From: a virus
Length of the DNA stretch: 23,097 bases
Virus record (IMG/VR): IMGVR_UViG_3300036791_000089
Coordinates: 1 to 23,097 of that record
Reading direction: 5' to 3' (one strand)
Below the pieces are notes generated by a model. That model saw only the letters and a list, made by a program, of their open reading frames with translations. It did no database searches and was not told the DNA's origin. Position numbers and translations under genes: made by a program. Position 1 is the first letter of the stretch, and the number at the start of each line of letters is the position of its first letter. Positions 13,368-21,342 of this stretch are shown here, piece after piece.

Positions 13368-15274
13368 GCGCGCTCGCGCTCGCCGCCGACGTCGACGTCG
13401 GCGTCCTCCTCCTCCAAGTCGCCGGCTCGAAAACGTCGCGGCTACGAATCGACCAGCGCGTCACCGACGGCCGGCTCGAACGGACGATGGACGGCGCCTC
13501 GACCGTAACCATCATGCTCGAGGACGCCGACCGGGCGCTCCTGCGCTCGGGCGCATTCTCTCGGCAGCTCGACCTCGAGCTCGACGGCGAATGGTGGCGC
13601 CTCGTCCAGGTCGCGAAGTCCGGCGACGGGCTAACGCTGACGTTCGAGGACCGCGCCGTCGCCTACCTCCGGCAGAACACGACGCCGCGCAAGGCGGCGC
13701 GCTCGGCGATGACCCGCGCGCAGTTCGCGCTCTCGATCGTCCGCGAGGTCAAGGCCGGCGGCGGCATCCCGTTCGTGTGCCCCGACGTCAACGTCAAGCA
13801 GCCGATAGCGAGCTCGAGCCAACAGCTCTCGACGAGCAAACGGCAGGCGACCGTCTCGCAAGGGCTCTCGCCCGGCGTCGAGCTCACCGTCAAGGGCGCG
13901 CCGGCGAGCTCGAGCCAACGCGCCTACGGGCAACGCGTCCTCGACGTCGCTAACTCGCTCAACGCCGGCGAGCGGGCCACGATGGCGCTCATGCAGGCCG
14001 TCATCGTCGAGTCGACCGTCCAAAACCTCAACTACGGCGACCGCGACTCGCTCGGCATCCTCCAGGTCCGCAGCTCGACCGCGGCCGGCATGGGCATCGA
14101 CAACCGCGACGTCGAGGCATGCTGCAACGCGTTCCTAACGCGCGGATTCTGGGGCAAGGGCGGCGCGATCGACATTGCCGCGAAAAACCCGTCGATGACG
14201 ACGGGCATGGTCGCGCAAAACACGCAAGGGTCCGGCGTCCCGACCGCCTACGACCAGTGGCGCGCCGAGGCGGCGAAGTGGGTCGCCGCCTACGGTGGCG
14301 CCGGCGCGACCGGGACGGGCTCGACGAGCTCGCTCGGCACCGCGGCGCCCTACCAGTTCCAGCGCGGCGGGACCGCCGGCACGGTCGAGGACAGCTGGAC
14401 ATGCCTGCAACGGCTCGCGAGCGAGGTCCAATGGCGCTGCTTCATGGTCGACGGCGCCGTCTACTTCGCGAGTGAGACGACGCTCATGAAAGCCGGCCCG
14501 CGAGCGACGCTCTCCGAGCAAACGCTCGGCGTCGACGTCATCGACTTCGACGTCGACAACGGCAAGGCGTCGAGCGAGGCGACCGTCACGGCGCGAATCG
14601 CCAAGCTCGGTTTCCCGCCCGGCGCCGTCGTCGAGCTCACCGACTGCGGGCCGGCCGACGGGCGCTGGCTCGTCCTCACCGTCGCGCGAGGAATCTTCGA
14701 CGCGTCGGCGACCGTCACGCTAAAGCGCGTCACGCAACCGCTACCCGAGCCGGCCGCCTCGACGAGCATCGGCTCGAGCTCGAGCTCGTTGGCGCTCGGC
14801 GGCTCGAGTTTCGCCGGCGCCGGCGGGACCGAGAGCCCGCTCGTCGACCGCGCCTACGCCGCCGCTACGGCGATCGACGCGAAACGCTACCCCTACGTGT
14901 GGGGCGGCGGGCATGCGCATTGCGGGACCCCGGACGGCGGGATAGCGGGCGGCCCGGGTGGCGGAATCGGTTTGATCGGCTACGACTGTTCGGGCTCAAC
15001 GTGCGCCATACTCGCCGCCGCCGGTATGGGTTACAGAATCGGCGGGCCCGCCGAGGCGAGCGGTCCAATCGCCGCGCATTGGGGCGACCCGGGCGAGGGT
15101 CAACTCATGACCGTTTGGGCGAACGCGATCCATGTTTGGACCGAGTTCAAAACGGCGAGCGGGCCGACCAACTTCAACACGGCCGACTACGGCAAGGGTT
15201 GGAGCGGAGCCGGTTTCAATCCACGGATGCCATCGACGGCCGGTTTCACGCCGAGACATTGGCCCGGGACATGA
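13364..15274 (+). CDS. Baseplate hub with two cell-wall hydrolase domains
   Basis: 636 aa; the ATG at 13364 overlaps the LysM gene stop, though the frame is open far upstream. Residues 1-175 and about 330-465 resemble hub proteins (P2 gpD / gp27-like; [19 protein letters not shown]). Inserted at about 186-310 is a lytic-transglycosylase-like domain: E216 in [24 protein letters not shown] and the later [14 protein letters not shown]. After a Ser/Gly linker (470-488) the C-terminus (490-636) is NlpC/P60-like: [11 protein letters not shown]542 in YDCSG and H590 in NAIHVWTEF. The protein would form the tail tip and open the wall during entry. The C-terminal part uses more T- and A-ending codons than its neighbours, suggesting later acquisition. 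Confidence 0.88.
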   Translation: MSALALAADVDVGVLLLQVAGSKTSRLRIDQRVTDGRLERTMDGASTVTIMLEDADRALLRSGAFSRQLDLELDGEWWRLVQVAKSGDGLTLTFEDRAVAYLRQNTTPRKAARSAMTRAQFALSIVREVKAGGGIPFVCPDVNVKQPIASSSQQLSTSKRQATVSQGLSPGVELTVKGAPASSSQRAYGQRVLDVANSLNAGERATMALMQAVIVESTVQNLNYGDRDSLGILQVRSSTAAGMGIDNRDVEACCNAFLTRGFWGKGGAIDIAAKNPSMTTGMVAQNTQGSGVPTAYDQWRAEAAKWVAAYGGAGATGTGSTSSLGTAAPYQFQRGGTAGTVEDSWTCLQRLASEVQWRCFMVDGAVYFASETTLMKAGPRATLSEQTLGVDVIDFDVDNGKASSEATVTARIAKLGFPPGAVVELTDCGPADGRWLVLTVARGIFDASATVTLKRVTQPLPEPAASTSIGSSSSSLALGGSSFAGAGGTESPLVDRAYAAATAIDAKRYPYVWGGGHAHCGTPDGGIAGGPGGGIGLIGYDCSGSTCAILAAAGMGYRIGGPAEASGPIAAHWGDPGEGQLMTVWANAIHVWTEFKTASGPTNFNTADYGKGWSGAGFNPRMPSTAGFTPRHWPGT

Positions 15275-16581
15275 CGACGCGCATCGCCGACGTCCTCGAG
15301 CATCCGGCGCCGCCCGTCTCGGCGGTTCGGGCGCTCGTCGCGAACACGCCGGCGACGATCGACGACGACCTCTACGTGACCGTGCTCGCGTTTGACGGGC
15401 ACCGGCAGCTTTGGGGCCCGTGCCAGTGGGTCCCGTCGAATGGTTTGCCGGCGAAGGACGACGAGTGTTTGCTCGTCATTACCGAGGACGACGGGACGCC
15501 GTGGGCGTTGACGACGGCGCCCGTCTACGCCGCCGGCCAACCGGGGCCCGAGGGTCCGGAGGGCCCGCAAGGGCCGGCGGGACCGGCGGGCGCGACCGGG
15601 CCGCAAGGGCCGCCCGGGCCGCAGGGCTCGACGGGCGCGACCGGGCCGGCAGGCCCGCAGGGCGTCAAGGGCGACCCCGGCGTGACCGGGCCGCAGGGCC
15701 CGAAGGGCGATACCGGCGCGGCCGGGCCGCAAGGGCCGACCGGCGCGACCGGAGCTCAAGGCCCGCAAGGCAATCCCGGCGCGACGGGCGCGCAAGGGCC
15801 GGCCGGCGTAGACGGGAAAACGGTTCGCTCGGGTAGCGGCCCGCCGGCGGCGGCGCTCGGCGTCGACGGCGATTTCTACATCGACACGGCCGCGCATACG
15901 CTCTACGGGCCGAAAGCGGCGGGCGCGTGGGGCTCGCCGACGTCGCTTATCGGGCCGCAGGGCCCGCAGGGCGCGACCGGCGCTACGGGCGCGCAGGGCG
16001 CGCAGGGCCCGCAAGGGCCGACGGGCACGACGGGCGCGCAGGGCCCGAAGGGCGACCCGGGCGCGACCGGCGCGACCGGCGCGCAAGGGCCGCAAGGCGC
16101 GACCGGCGCCGCCGGCGCTCCCGGGTCGAAATGGTTTACGGGCGCGGGCGCGCCGCCCGGCGCGACCGGCATCGTCGGCGATTGGTACCTCGACTCGAGC
16201 GCCGGCGACTACTACGAAAAAACCGGGGCGTCGGCGTGGACGTTGCGCGGCAACCTCAAGGGCCCGACGGGCGCGACCGGCGCGCAGGGCCCGCAAGGCG
16301 CAGCCGGGGCGACCGGGTCGACGGGCGCGCAAGGCCCGCAGGGCGCGACGGGCGCGCAGGGCCCGCAGGGCATCCAAGGGCCGGCCGGCCCGAGCGGCGC
16401 CTCGACGTTCGTGTCGGGCTCGGGCGCGCCGGCGGCCGGCGTCGGCGTCGACGGCGCCATCTATCTCGACACGGCCTCGAGCCGGCTATGGGGCCCGAAA
16501 GCGGCGGGCGCATGGCCCGGCGCCGCGTTCGCGCGCGTCATGCCGCTAAACCCGACCTACGCGCAACTCAAGGCCGGATGA
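15271..16581 (+). CDS. Spike-like OB-fold protein with collagen stalk
   Basis: 436 aa, ATGA overlap with the hub gene. Residues 1-86 look like the OB fold of baseplate spikes: [20 protein letters not shown] then [23 protein letters not shown] and GTPWAL. Residues 89-183, 228-286 and 331-378 are pure Gly-X-Y collagen repeats (about 31, 19 and 16 triplets, rich in GPQ, GAT and GAQ). They are split by related globular modules at 184-227, 287-330 and 379-436. Those modules share GSGAP...GVDG-(D/A)-x-Y-x-DT and (for the first and last) GPKAAGAW. Collagen-like proteins in phages form trimeric fibres. By position (after gpD, before gp25 and gpJ) this is the spike slot; a side fibre is the alternative. 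Confidence 0.85.
   Translation: MTTRIADVLEHPAPPVSAVRALVANTPATIDDDLYVTVLAFDGHRQLWGPCQWVPSNGLPAKDDECLLVITEDDGTPWALTTAPVYAAGQPGPEGPEGPQGPAGPAGATGPQGPPGPQGSTGATGPAGPQGVKGDPGVTGPQGPKGDTGAAGPQGPTGATGAQGPQGNPGATGAQGPAGVDGKTVRSGSGPPAAALGVDGDFYIDTAAHTLYGPKAAGAWGSPTSLIGPQGPQGATGATGAQGAQGPQGPTGTTGAQGPKGDPGATGATGAQGPQGATGAAGAPGSKWFTGAGAPPGATGIVGDWYLDSSAGDYYEKTGASAWTLRGNLKGPTGATGAQGPQGAAGATGSTGAQGPQGATGAQGPQGIQGPAGPSGASTFVSGSGAPAAGVGVDGAIYLDTASSRLWGPKAAGAWPGAAFARVMPLNPTYAQLKAG
15535..16404 (+). repeat. Collagen-coding tandem repeats (three blocks)
   Basis: Three blocks of 9-bp-phase GGN-NNN-NNN coding repeats, at 15535-15819, 15952-16128 and 16261-16404, encode Gly-X-Y triplets. Codons are dominated by GGC, GGG, CCG, CAG/CAA, GCG and ACG. 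Between the blocks, similar 20-25 bp stretches (near 15907 and 16493) encode the repeated GPKAAGAW segments. Such DNA recombines easily and can change stalk length. Confidence 0.9.
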
Positions 16582-16901
16582 GCGTCGCTATCCCGCATTT
16601 CGCATTGCCGTTCCGGTTCGTGTCGCCGGGCGCCGGCGTGACCGACCAAGACTCGCTCGACGAAATCGCCTATTGCGTCTACGCGATCCTCGTTTGCCCG
16701 CTCGGTTTCCGCGTCGAGTCGCCGCTGTTCGGTAATCCCGACCAAACGTTCGCGATGCCGGCGCCCGACCTCGACATGATCCGCAACGCGGTCGAGACGT
16801 GGGAGCCGCGCGCCGCGGCGTTACTCGCCGAGCATCCCGACCTAATCGACGAGCTCGTCGCTCGAGTCGAGGTCCTCGTCCAAATCCGATCGGAGGCGTG
16901 A
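16578..16901 (+). CDS. Baseplate wedge protein, gp25/gpW-like
   Basis: 107 aa, ATGA overlap. Contains [50 protein letters not shown]. This follows the GPW/gp25 pattern: an N-terminal beta hairpin, the conserved 'v-x-Q-d-s-x-eei-x-x-v-x-x-iL-x-tp-G-R-x-x-x-P-x-f-G' run and helices after it. It is part of the wedge that triggers sheath contraction. It lies just before gpJ, the invariant order in contractile phages. It ends in TGA at 16899-16901, three bases before the gpJ start at 16905. Confidence 0.8.
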   Translation: MSVAIPHFALPFRFVSPGAGVTDQDSLDEIAYCVYAILVCPLGFRVESPLFGNPDQTFAMPAPDLDMIRNAVETWEPRAAALLAEHPDLIDELVARVEVLVQIRSEA

Positions 16902-16904
16902 GCG

Positions 16905-18086
16905 ATGCCCGGCTATATCCCGGTTCCCGTTGAAACCGAGCCGACCGACCTCGCCGGCGAGGCGTTCGATTACCTCGCGCAACAGGTCCCCGGTTGGTTG
17001 CCGGCCGAGGGCAACCTCGAGGCGTGGCTCATCGAGGCGCTCGCGCAGATCGCCGGCGAGCTCCGCGCGCTCGTCGCGCTCGTCCCGGACGCGATTTTCG
17101 CCTACTACGGCGAGAGCATCCTCGGCCTGCCGCCGTATCAGGCCGTGCAGGCGACCGCGCTCACGAACTGGAACACCGTCGACGCGGCCGGTTACACCGT
17201 GCCCGCCGGCACCGTAATAGCCGTCACGCCGCCGGCGTCGCCGACCGGCTACGCGTTCGCCGTCGACGTCGACGTCGTCATTCCTGCCGGCGCGAGTACC
17301 GCGACGAGCGTTACTTGCGTCGCGCTCGAGGCCGGCGCCGCGGCGAGCGGGCTCACGGGCACCGTCGAGGTCATCGACCCGCTCGCGTTCGTCTCGAGCG
17401 TGACGCTCAACCAACCGACGTCGGGCGGGCAGGACGCCGAGACGACCGACGCCTACCTCGCGCGGCTCTCGGCGCTCCTAACGTTGCTCTCGCCGCGGCC
17501 GATCCTGCCGCAGGATTTCGCCGTGTTGGCGCAACGGACGATCCCGGCGATTGCGCGGGCGGTCGCGATCGACCTCTACAACCCGGGCCCGCCCGTCGAC
17601 GCGAATGCTCCGCGTTGCGTTTCGGTCGTCGTTTGCGACTCGAGCGGCGAGCCCGTCTCGAGCTCGGTCAAGGCCGACGCCGACGCGCTGCTACAGGCGC
17701 AACGCGAGGTCAACTTTCTAACGTTCGTCCTCGACCCGACGTATCAGGCGATCGACGTTTCGTTCTCGGTCATGAGCTATCCGGGCTATGACCCGAACGA
17801 CGTCGCCGCGCGCGTCGTCTCGCAACTGACGACCTACCTCTCGCCGGCGTCGTGGGGCGTCCCGCCTTACGGCGACGTGTCGGCGCGCTCATGGATCAAC
17901 GCGACGAGCGTCCGCTACCTCGAGCTCGCCGAGCAAATCAACCGCGTCGACGGCGTCCATTACATCGTGACGCTCGCGCTATGCGCGTCGGGCGGGACGC
18001 TCGGGACGGCCGACGTTGCGCTCGCCGGCGTCGCGCCGATGCCGCGGCCGGGCTCAATCACCGGGACGGCGACGGCCGAGACATGA
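16905..18086 (+). CDS. Baseplate J-like wedge protein
   Basis: 393 aa, ATG 16905, just after the gp25-like stop. Typical gpJ features: EAFDYLAQQVPGWLPAEGNLEAWLIEALAQ at the start, PPYQAVQATALTNW, a beta domain (AAGYTVPAGTVIAVTPP, then VDVDVVIPAGASTATSVTCVALEAG) and SGGQDAETTDAYLARLSALL (about 168-187), the conserved 'GG-D-E-t-d-e-y-l-x-R' box. The C-terminal third has DPTYQAIDVSFSVMSYPGYDP and VRYLELAEQINRVDGVHYI. The protein is the wedge arm that joins the hub to the fibres. ATGA overlap with gpI. Confidence 0.9.
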   Translation: MPGYIPVPVETEPTDLAGEAFDYLAQQVPGWLPAEGNLEAWLIEALAQIAGELRALVALVPDAIFAYYGESILGLPPYQAVQATALTNWNTVDAAGYTVPAGTVIAVTPPASPTGYAFAVDVDVVIPAGASTATSVTCVALEAGAAASGLTGTVEVIDPLAFVSSVTLNQPTSGGQDAETTDAYLARLSALLTLLSPRPILPQDFAVLAQRTIPAIARAVAIDLYNPGPPVDANAPRCVSVVVCDSSGEPVSSSVKADADALLQAQREVNFLTFVLDPTYQAIDVSFSVMSYPGYDPNDVAARVVSQLTTYLSPASWGVPPYGDVSARSWINATSVRYLELAEQINRVDGVHYIVTLALCASGGTLGTADVALAGVAPMPRPGSITGTATAET

Positions 18087-18805
18087 GCTCGCGCAGCTAC
18101 CCGGAGCTCGAGCGCGTCCCGCGCCGGCGCGCGACGCCGCGCGACCTACCGGCGCCGCCGGCCGAGCTCGTCCCGGACGCGTTCGCCGGCCGGCTCTACG
18201 ACATGCTCGAGCCGCTCGCCGAGCAGGACCCGGTCGCCGGGTGGTCGCTCCTCATCCTTTGCAACGCGATCGGCGTCCCGTATGAGCTCGTCGAGGATTG
18301 GGTCCGCGACACGCCGGACGGGCCCGGGTGGTCGCTCCTCATGGACGTCGAGCGTTGCCCGCCCGAGGCGCTCCCGTGGCTCGCGCAGTTCGCCGGCGTC
18401 CGCATCCCGGCCGGCCTCGTCGACGTCGGCGAGCAACGCGATTGGGTCGCGTCGACCGACGGTTTCAAACGCGGGACGGCGAGCGCGCTCATCGGCGCCG
18501 CCCGCGCGACGCTCACCGGCGCACAAGCGGTCGTTTTTCGCGAGCGCGACGGCGCCGCGCAAGGAAACCCGGCGGCGCCCGATTACGCCTACTACTTGAC
18601 CGTCATTACCTACACGTCGCAAACGCCCGACCCGACGGCGACGCTCAACGCGCTCCTCGCGCAAAAGCCCGGCGGGATCGTCCTCAACTACTACACCGCG
18701 ACCGGGCAGGACTACCAAAACGTCAAGACCAACAATGCGACCTATGCGGCCGTAACCGCCGCCTACGTCGACTACAACGCGCTCAAGCTCGACGAGGCGA
18801 GCTAG
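18083..18805 (+). CDS. Tail protein I (wedge / fibre attachment)
   Basis: 240 aa, ATGA overlap with gpJ. The central region has PDAFAGRLYDMLEPLAEQDP, PPEALPWLAQFAGVRIPAG and QRDWVASTDGFKRGTASALIGAARATLTG. These are the 'P-x-x-xLpxLAx-lg-v' and 'R-x-x-i-x-x-a-x-x-x-h-r-x-k-G-T' features of the phage tail protein I family. The C-terminus is longer than in P2 gpI and beta/Asn-Tyr-rich (QDYQNVKTNNATYAAVTAAY), probably the surface that holds the next protein. It completes the J-I pair of the wedge. Confidence 0.82.
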   Translation: MSSRSYPELERVPRRRATPRDLPAPPAELVPDAFAGRLYDMLEPLAEQDPVAGWSLLILCNAIGVPYELVEDWVRDTPDGPGWSLLMDVERCPPEALPWLAQFAGVRIPAGLVDVGEQRDWVASTDGFKRGTASALIGAARATLTGAQAVVFRERDGAAQGNPAAPDYAYYLTVITYTSQTPDPTATLNALLAQKPGGIVLNYYTATGQDYQNVKTNNATYAAVTAAYVDYNALKLDEAS

Positions 18806-18817
18806 GAAGGGAGGGCT

Positions 18818-19717
18818 ATGCCGACGACACCTACTTACGCGTTGCGCTACCCGCAGGCGACCGACCCGGCCGACGTGCCGAGCGACATGCAGAAACTCGC
18901 GAGCGACGTCGACGGGGCGCTCGGCGCCGTCGGAATCCCAAAGCCGGTTGTAAACGGGCAATGGGTCAAGGGCTCGGGCGGCGCCGCGGTTTGGTCGCCG
19001 ATCGCCGCCTCGGACGTGCCCGGGCTAACCACGTACGCGCAGACAAACGTCGCGGGCGTTCAGGACGTCCCGTGGACGGGCGGCTCGGCCGTCGTGCTGT
19101 TTGACGAGTTCGGAGGCGGCGCGTCGGCGTCGATCCGTTCCTACGGCGAACCGCCGCGAGGCAACGGCACCGTCCTCGTCATCCGCAATCAGTTCGCGAC
19201 CAACGTAACGCTCGTCCACGGCGCGAGCGGCCTCGCCGCCGGGCAGGCGCCTTTCTATATGGCGGTCGGCGGCGCCGGGCTCAACACCGTTCTCGGCGCG
19301 GGAATGGCGATCACGTTCGTCTACGACGGCGCATGGACGGAGGCGAGCCGCGACACGTTCGCTTTCAATAACAACGCGAGCCAGGTCCTCAAGGGCAACG
19401 CGACGTGGGACTACGCGCTACGGCAAATCGTCGGCACGTCGATGGACGCGCGCTCGTCGCTGCAATACGGCTACGGCAACCTCGACATTGGCACGGCGAC
19501 CGCGGCGGCGCCGTGGAGCATCACCATCGGACTCCCGTTCGCTTGGCAGAATGCGCACCCGATTTTTTGGGGGACGGTTTGGCCTAACGGGACGTGGAAC
19601 GGGTTTAGCGTCATATCGCCCGGTAACCCGATCAACCTCAGCCAAGGCTCGATCGCCGTCGTCAACTCTGCTCAAGCGCAAAACGTAACTGCTCGCTGGT
19701 GCAGTATCGGATGGTGA
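18818..19717 (+). CDS. Tail-tip / receptor-binding protein
   Basis: 299 aa, ATG 18818 preceded by a strong GGAAGGGAGGG. The N-terminus (TYALRYPQATDPADVPSDMQKLASDVDGAL) is a common anchoring segment of actinophage tail fibres. Residues 55-170 are Gly/Ala/Val-rich beta sequence. The C-terminus (LPFAWQNAHPIFWGTVWPNGTWNGF...ARWCSIGW) resembles fibre C-terminal receptor-binding domains, which end in a similar Trp-containing strand. Codon use is less extreme (more ATC/GTT/TTT and AAT/AAC-rich). The gene stands right after gpI, the usual fibre position, and has no separate chaperone downstream. Receptor binding is inferred from position. Confidence 0.72.
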   Translation: MPTTPTYALRYPQATDPADVPSDMQKLASDVDGALGAVGIPKPVVNGQWVKGSGGAAVWSPIAASDVPGLTTYAQTNVAGVQDVPWTGGSAVVLFDEFGGGASASIRSYGEPPRGNGTVLVIRNQFATNVTLVHGASGLAAGQAPFYMAVGGAGLNTVLGAGMAITFVYDGAWTEASRDTFAFNNNASQVLKGNATWDYALRQIVGTSMDARSSLQYGYGNLDIGTATAAAPWSITIGLPFAWQNAHPIFWGTVWPNGTWNGFSVISPGNPINLSQGSIAVVNSAQAQNVTARWCSIGW

Positions 19718-19730
19718 AAGGAGGGAACGC

Positions 19731-19931
19731 ATGAGAATCGACGTGACCGTCACGCTCGGCGACGGCGACAGTTTCGCCTACACCGCCGAGGCGGCGGCGG
19801 CGCAGGTTATCGCCGCGCTCGGCGGCAACCCGACGACGGATTACTGCCAAGTGGTCCTCAGTCAGAACGCGCTCGGCTCGAGCGGCGTGGCACCCGAGCC
19901 GCCCGCGAACCTAGCCGCCGTGGGCGCATGA
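19731..19931 (+). CDS. Hypothetical small protein, 66 aa
   Basis: ATG 19731 with AAAGGAGGG seven bases upstream, one of the best ribosome-binding sites in the window. The protein begins with two beta strands (RIDVTVTLGDGDSFAYT), then an amphipathic Ala-rich helix (EAAAAQVIAALGG), a Cys-containing strand (YCQVVLSQNAL) and a Pro/Ala tail. Small alpha/beta proteins like this are common just after tail-fibre genes in phages of high-GC hosts, but I recognise no function. ATGA overlap possibility at 19928 with the next frame. Confidence 0.68.
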   Translation: MRIDVTVTLGDGDSFAYTAEAAAAQVIAALGGNPTTDYCQVVLSQNALGSSGVAPEPPANLAAVGA

Positions 19932-19987
19932 GGCTAATGGCTCGATGGCGCTCATTGCGTCAACGACAAACGAGAGGAGAGGAATCA

Positions 19988-20113
19988 ATGAGCGAGACGA
20001 CCGAGACGCCCGAGACGACCGAGACGCCGGCGCCGACCGAGCCCGGCACCGAGCCCGAGCCGACGACCGAGCCGACCCCCGAGCCCGACGACGACGACGG
20101 CGACGAGGAGTAG
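19988..20113 (+). CDS. Thr/Glu/Pro-rich acidic mini-protein, 41 aa
   Basis: ATG 19988 is preferred because GAGGAGAGGA lies about 4-13 bases ahead. An earlier in-frame ATG at 19928 (61 aa) overlaps the previous stop as ATGA but adds an Arg-rich leader unlike the rest. The product is nearly only Thr, Glu, Pro and Asp, ending PDDDDGDEE: a fully disordered acidic chain. Its opening (MSETTET) resembles that of capsid-linked protein B at 6402 (MSESETTETT). Function unknown. Confidence 0.5.
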   Translation: MSETTETPETTETPAPTEPGTEPEPTTEPTPEPDDDDGDEE

Positions 20114-20115
20114 CG

Positions 20116-20283
20116 ATGAGCGAGCTCGAGCTCGACCGGCGCGTCGATTGGCCGCCGCCGGCCGAGGACCCGCCGGTCGAGCGAGCTCATCGCGCGGCTC
20201 GCATCGCCGACCGCGACCGAGGCGTCGAGCTCGGCGACGTCCTCGACGACCACGAGGAGGCCCGTCGTGGCGCTGACACGTAA
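20116..20283 (+). CDS. Hypothetical small charged protein, 55 aa
   Basis: ATG 20116, two bases after the preceding stop. Starts SELELDRRVDWPPPAEDPPVE, then an Arg/Asp/Glu-rich helix ending EEARRGADT. Highly charged; no membrane segment and no recognised family. It overlaps the start of the endolysin gene by 17 bases, so its last codons contain the endolysin ribosome-binding site (GAGGAGG at 20254-20260). That overlap suggests its main effect may be translational coupling to the lysis gene. Confidence 0.55.
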   Translation: MSELELDRRVDWPPPAEDPPVERAHRAARIADRDRGVELGDVLDDHEEARRGADT

Positions 20284-21088
20284 ACCGATCCCGAGCCCGA
20301 ACTACTCGAGCCGCGGCGGCGCCTCGGTCCGGCTCATCGTCATCCACACGGCCGAGGGCGCCCGGACAATCGAGGAGCTCGGCAATTTCTTCGCGAGCTC
20401 GAGCTCGGGCGTCTCATCGCATACCGGCATCGACGACACGCCCGGCGTCGTCGGCGAATACGTCAAACGGCCGAACAAAGCATGGACGGCCGGCAACGCG
20501 AACCCGGTCGCCGTGCAAACCGAGCTATGCGCGTTCGCGAAATGGTCGGCCGCCGAGTGGGCGAACCATCCGAACATGCTCGAGAACTGCGCTCGCTGGG
20601 TCGCCGAGGAGGCCGCCTACTTCGGCGTCCCGATAACCAAGCTCTCGAGCTCGCAGGCGCAAGGGTCCGGGCGCGGCGTATGCCAACACGCCGACCTCGG
20701 CTCATGGGGCGGCGGTCACTGGGACTGCGGCGGCTCGTTCCCGATCGACGACGTCCTCGACATGGCTCGAGGAGGAGGAGGCGACGACGAGATGCCCGGC
20801 TACCCCGAGTGGTATTGGCATTGGTCAAGTTGGTACCTCACGACCGACCGCGACCCGGACACTCGGCCGGCGAGCGCGCCGGCGACGATCCCGGAGTGGG
20901 CGTGGGACGCAAACGACGAGGTCGGCCGGATCGGTAAGCGGTACGGGATGACAGTCGAGGAGCGCGACTGGCTCGATTGGTACCTCGCCGGCAGGACGGG
21001 CGAGCGGCCCGACGAGGTTCCCGAGACGATCCCGGACCGGTGGTGGGACGACGAGAAATGGGCGGTCGCGCGAGGCGCCGAGCCGTGA
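20267..21088 (+). CDS. Endolysin: N-acetylmuramoyl-L-alanine amidase
   Basis: 273 aa, GTG 20267 with GAGGAGG seven bases ahead. Residues about 20-168 form an Amidase_2/PGRP domain: VRLIVIHTAEG with zinc ligand H27, SSHTGIDDTPGVVGEYV, KAWTAGNANPVAVQTELCAFA and CQHADLGSWGGGHWDCGG, where H141 plus H151/D153/C154 would complete the zinc site. It cuts the amide between MurNAc and L-Ala. After a Gly linker (169-177) the C-terminal 95 residues are rich in Trp and contain two related segments, APATIPEWAWDAND and VPETIPDRWWDDEK, likely a wall-binding part. There is no signal peptide, so release needs a holin; the next gene is the candidate. Confidence 0.9.
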   Translation: MALTRKPIPSPNYSSRGGASVRLIVIHTAEGARTIEELGNFFASSSSGVSSHTGIDDTPGVVGEYVKRPNKAWTAGNANPVAVQTELCAFAKWSAAEWANHPNMLENCARWVAEEAAYFGVPITKLSSSQAQGSGRGVCQHADLGSWGGGHWDCGGSFPIDDVLDMARGGGGDDEMPGYPEWYWHWSSWYLTTDRDPDTRPASAPATIPEWAWDANDEVGRIGKRYGMTVEERDWLDWYLAGRTGERPDEVPETIPDRWWDDEKWAVARGAEP

Positions 21089-21342
21089 GCCTCGGCGTCG
21101 CGATTGTCGTCGGCGTCGTCGTCGTCGTCGCAATCGTGGTCGCCGCGCTCACGATCCGCCGCGACCGGGGGCTACGCATGACCCGGGTCGGGTGGTTCGT
21201 CGAGCGCGAGCGGTACCCGGCCGAGGACGTCGCGGCGCCCGAGCATGCCGAGTTACCGTCGTCGCTCCGCGACGCGCACGACGACGACGAGCCGGCGCCG
21301 CCCGACGACGAGCGCGACACGCTGATACGGCCGCCGCTCTAG
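21085..21342 (+). CDS. Holin candidate, one membrane segment, 85 aa
   Basis: GTG 21085 overlaps the endolysin stop (GTGA). Residues 2-25 (SLGVAIVVGVVVVVAIVVAALT) form one long, very hydrophobic segment of Val, Ile and Ala, followed by IRRDRG, a positive patch that predicts the C-terminus inside. The remaining 55 residues are hydrophilic and acidic (DAHDDDEPAPPDDERD). One-TM proteins of this size beside the endolysin are typically holins or holin antagonists. No family is recognised, so 'holin' rests on position and topology. Its stop TAG shares the CTAG at 21339-21342 with the convergent gene. Confidence 0.6.
   Translation: MSLGVAIVVGVVVVVAIVVAALTIRRDRGLRMTRVGWFVERERYPAEDVAAPEHAELPSSLRDAHDDDEPAPPDDERDTLIRPPL

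Noticed and set aside
15535-16404. CRISPR-like or satellite repeats
   Set aside because: The repeats are in frame and encode Gly-X-Y collagen triplets with no spacer pattern.
8469-18805. A contractile injection system (tailocin or eCIS) rather than a phage
   Set aside because: Terminase, portal, scaffold, capsid and integrase genes are all present and look intact apart from the terminase nuclease question.
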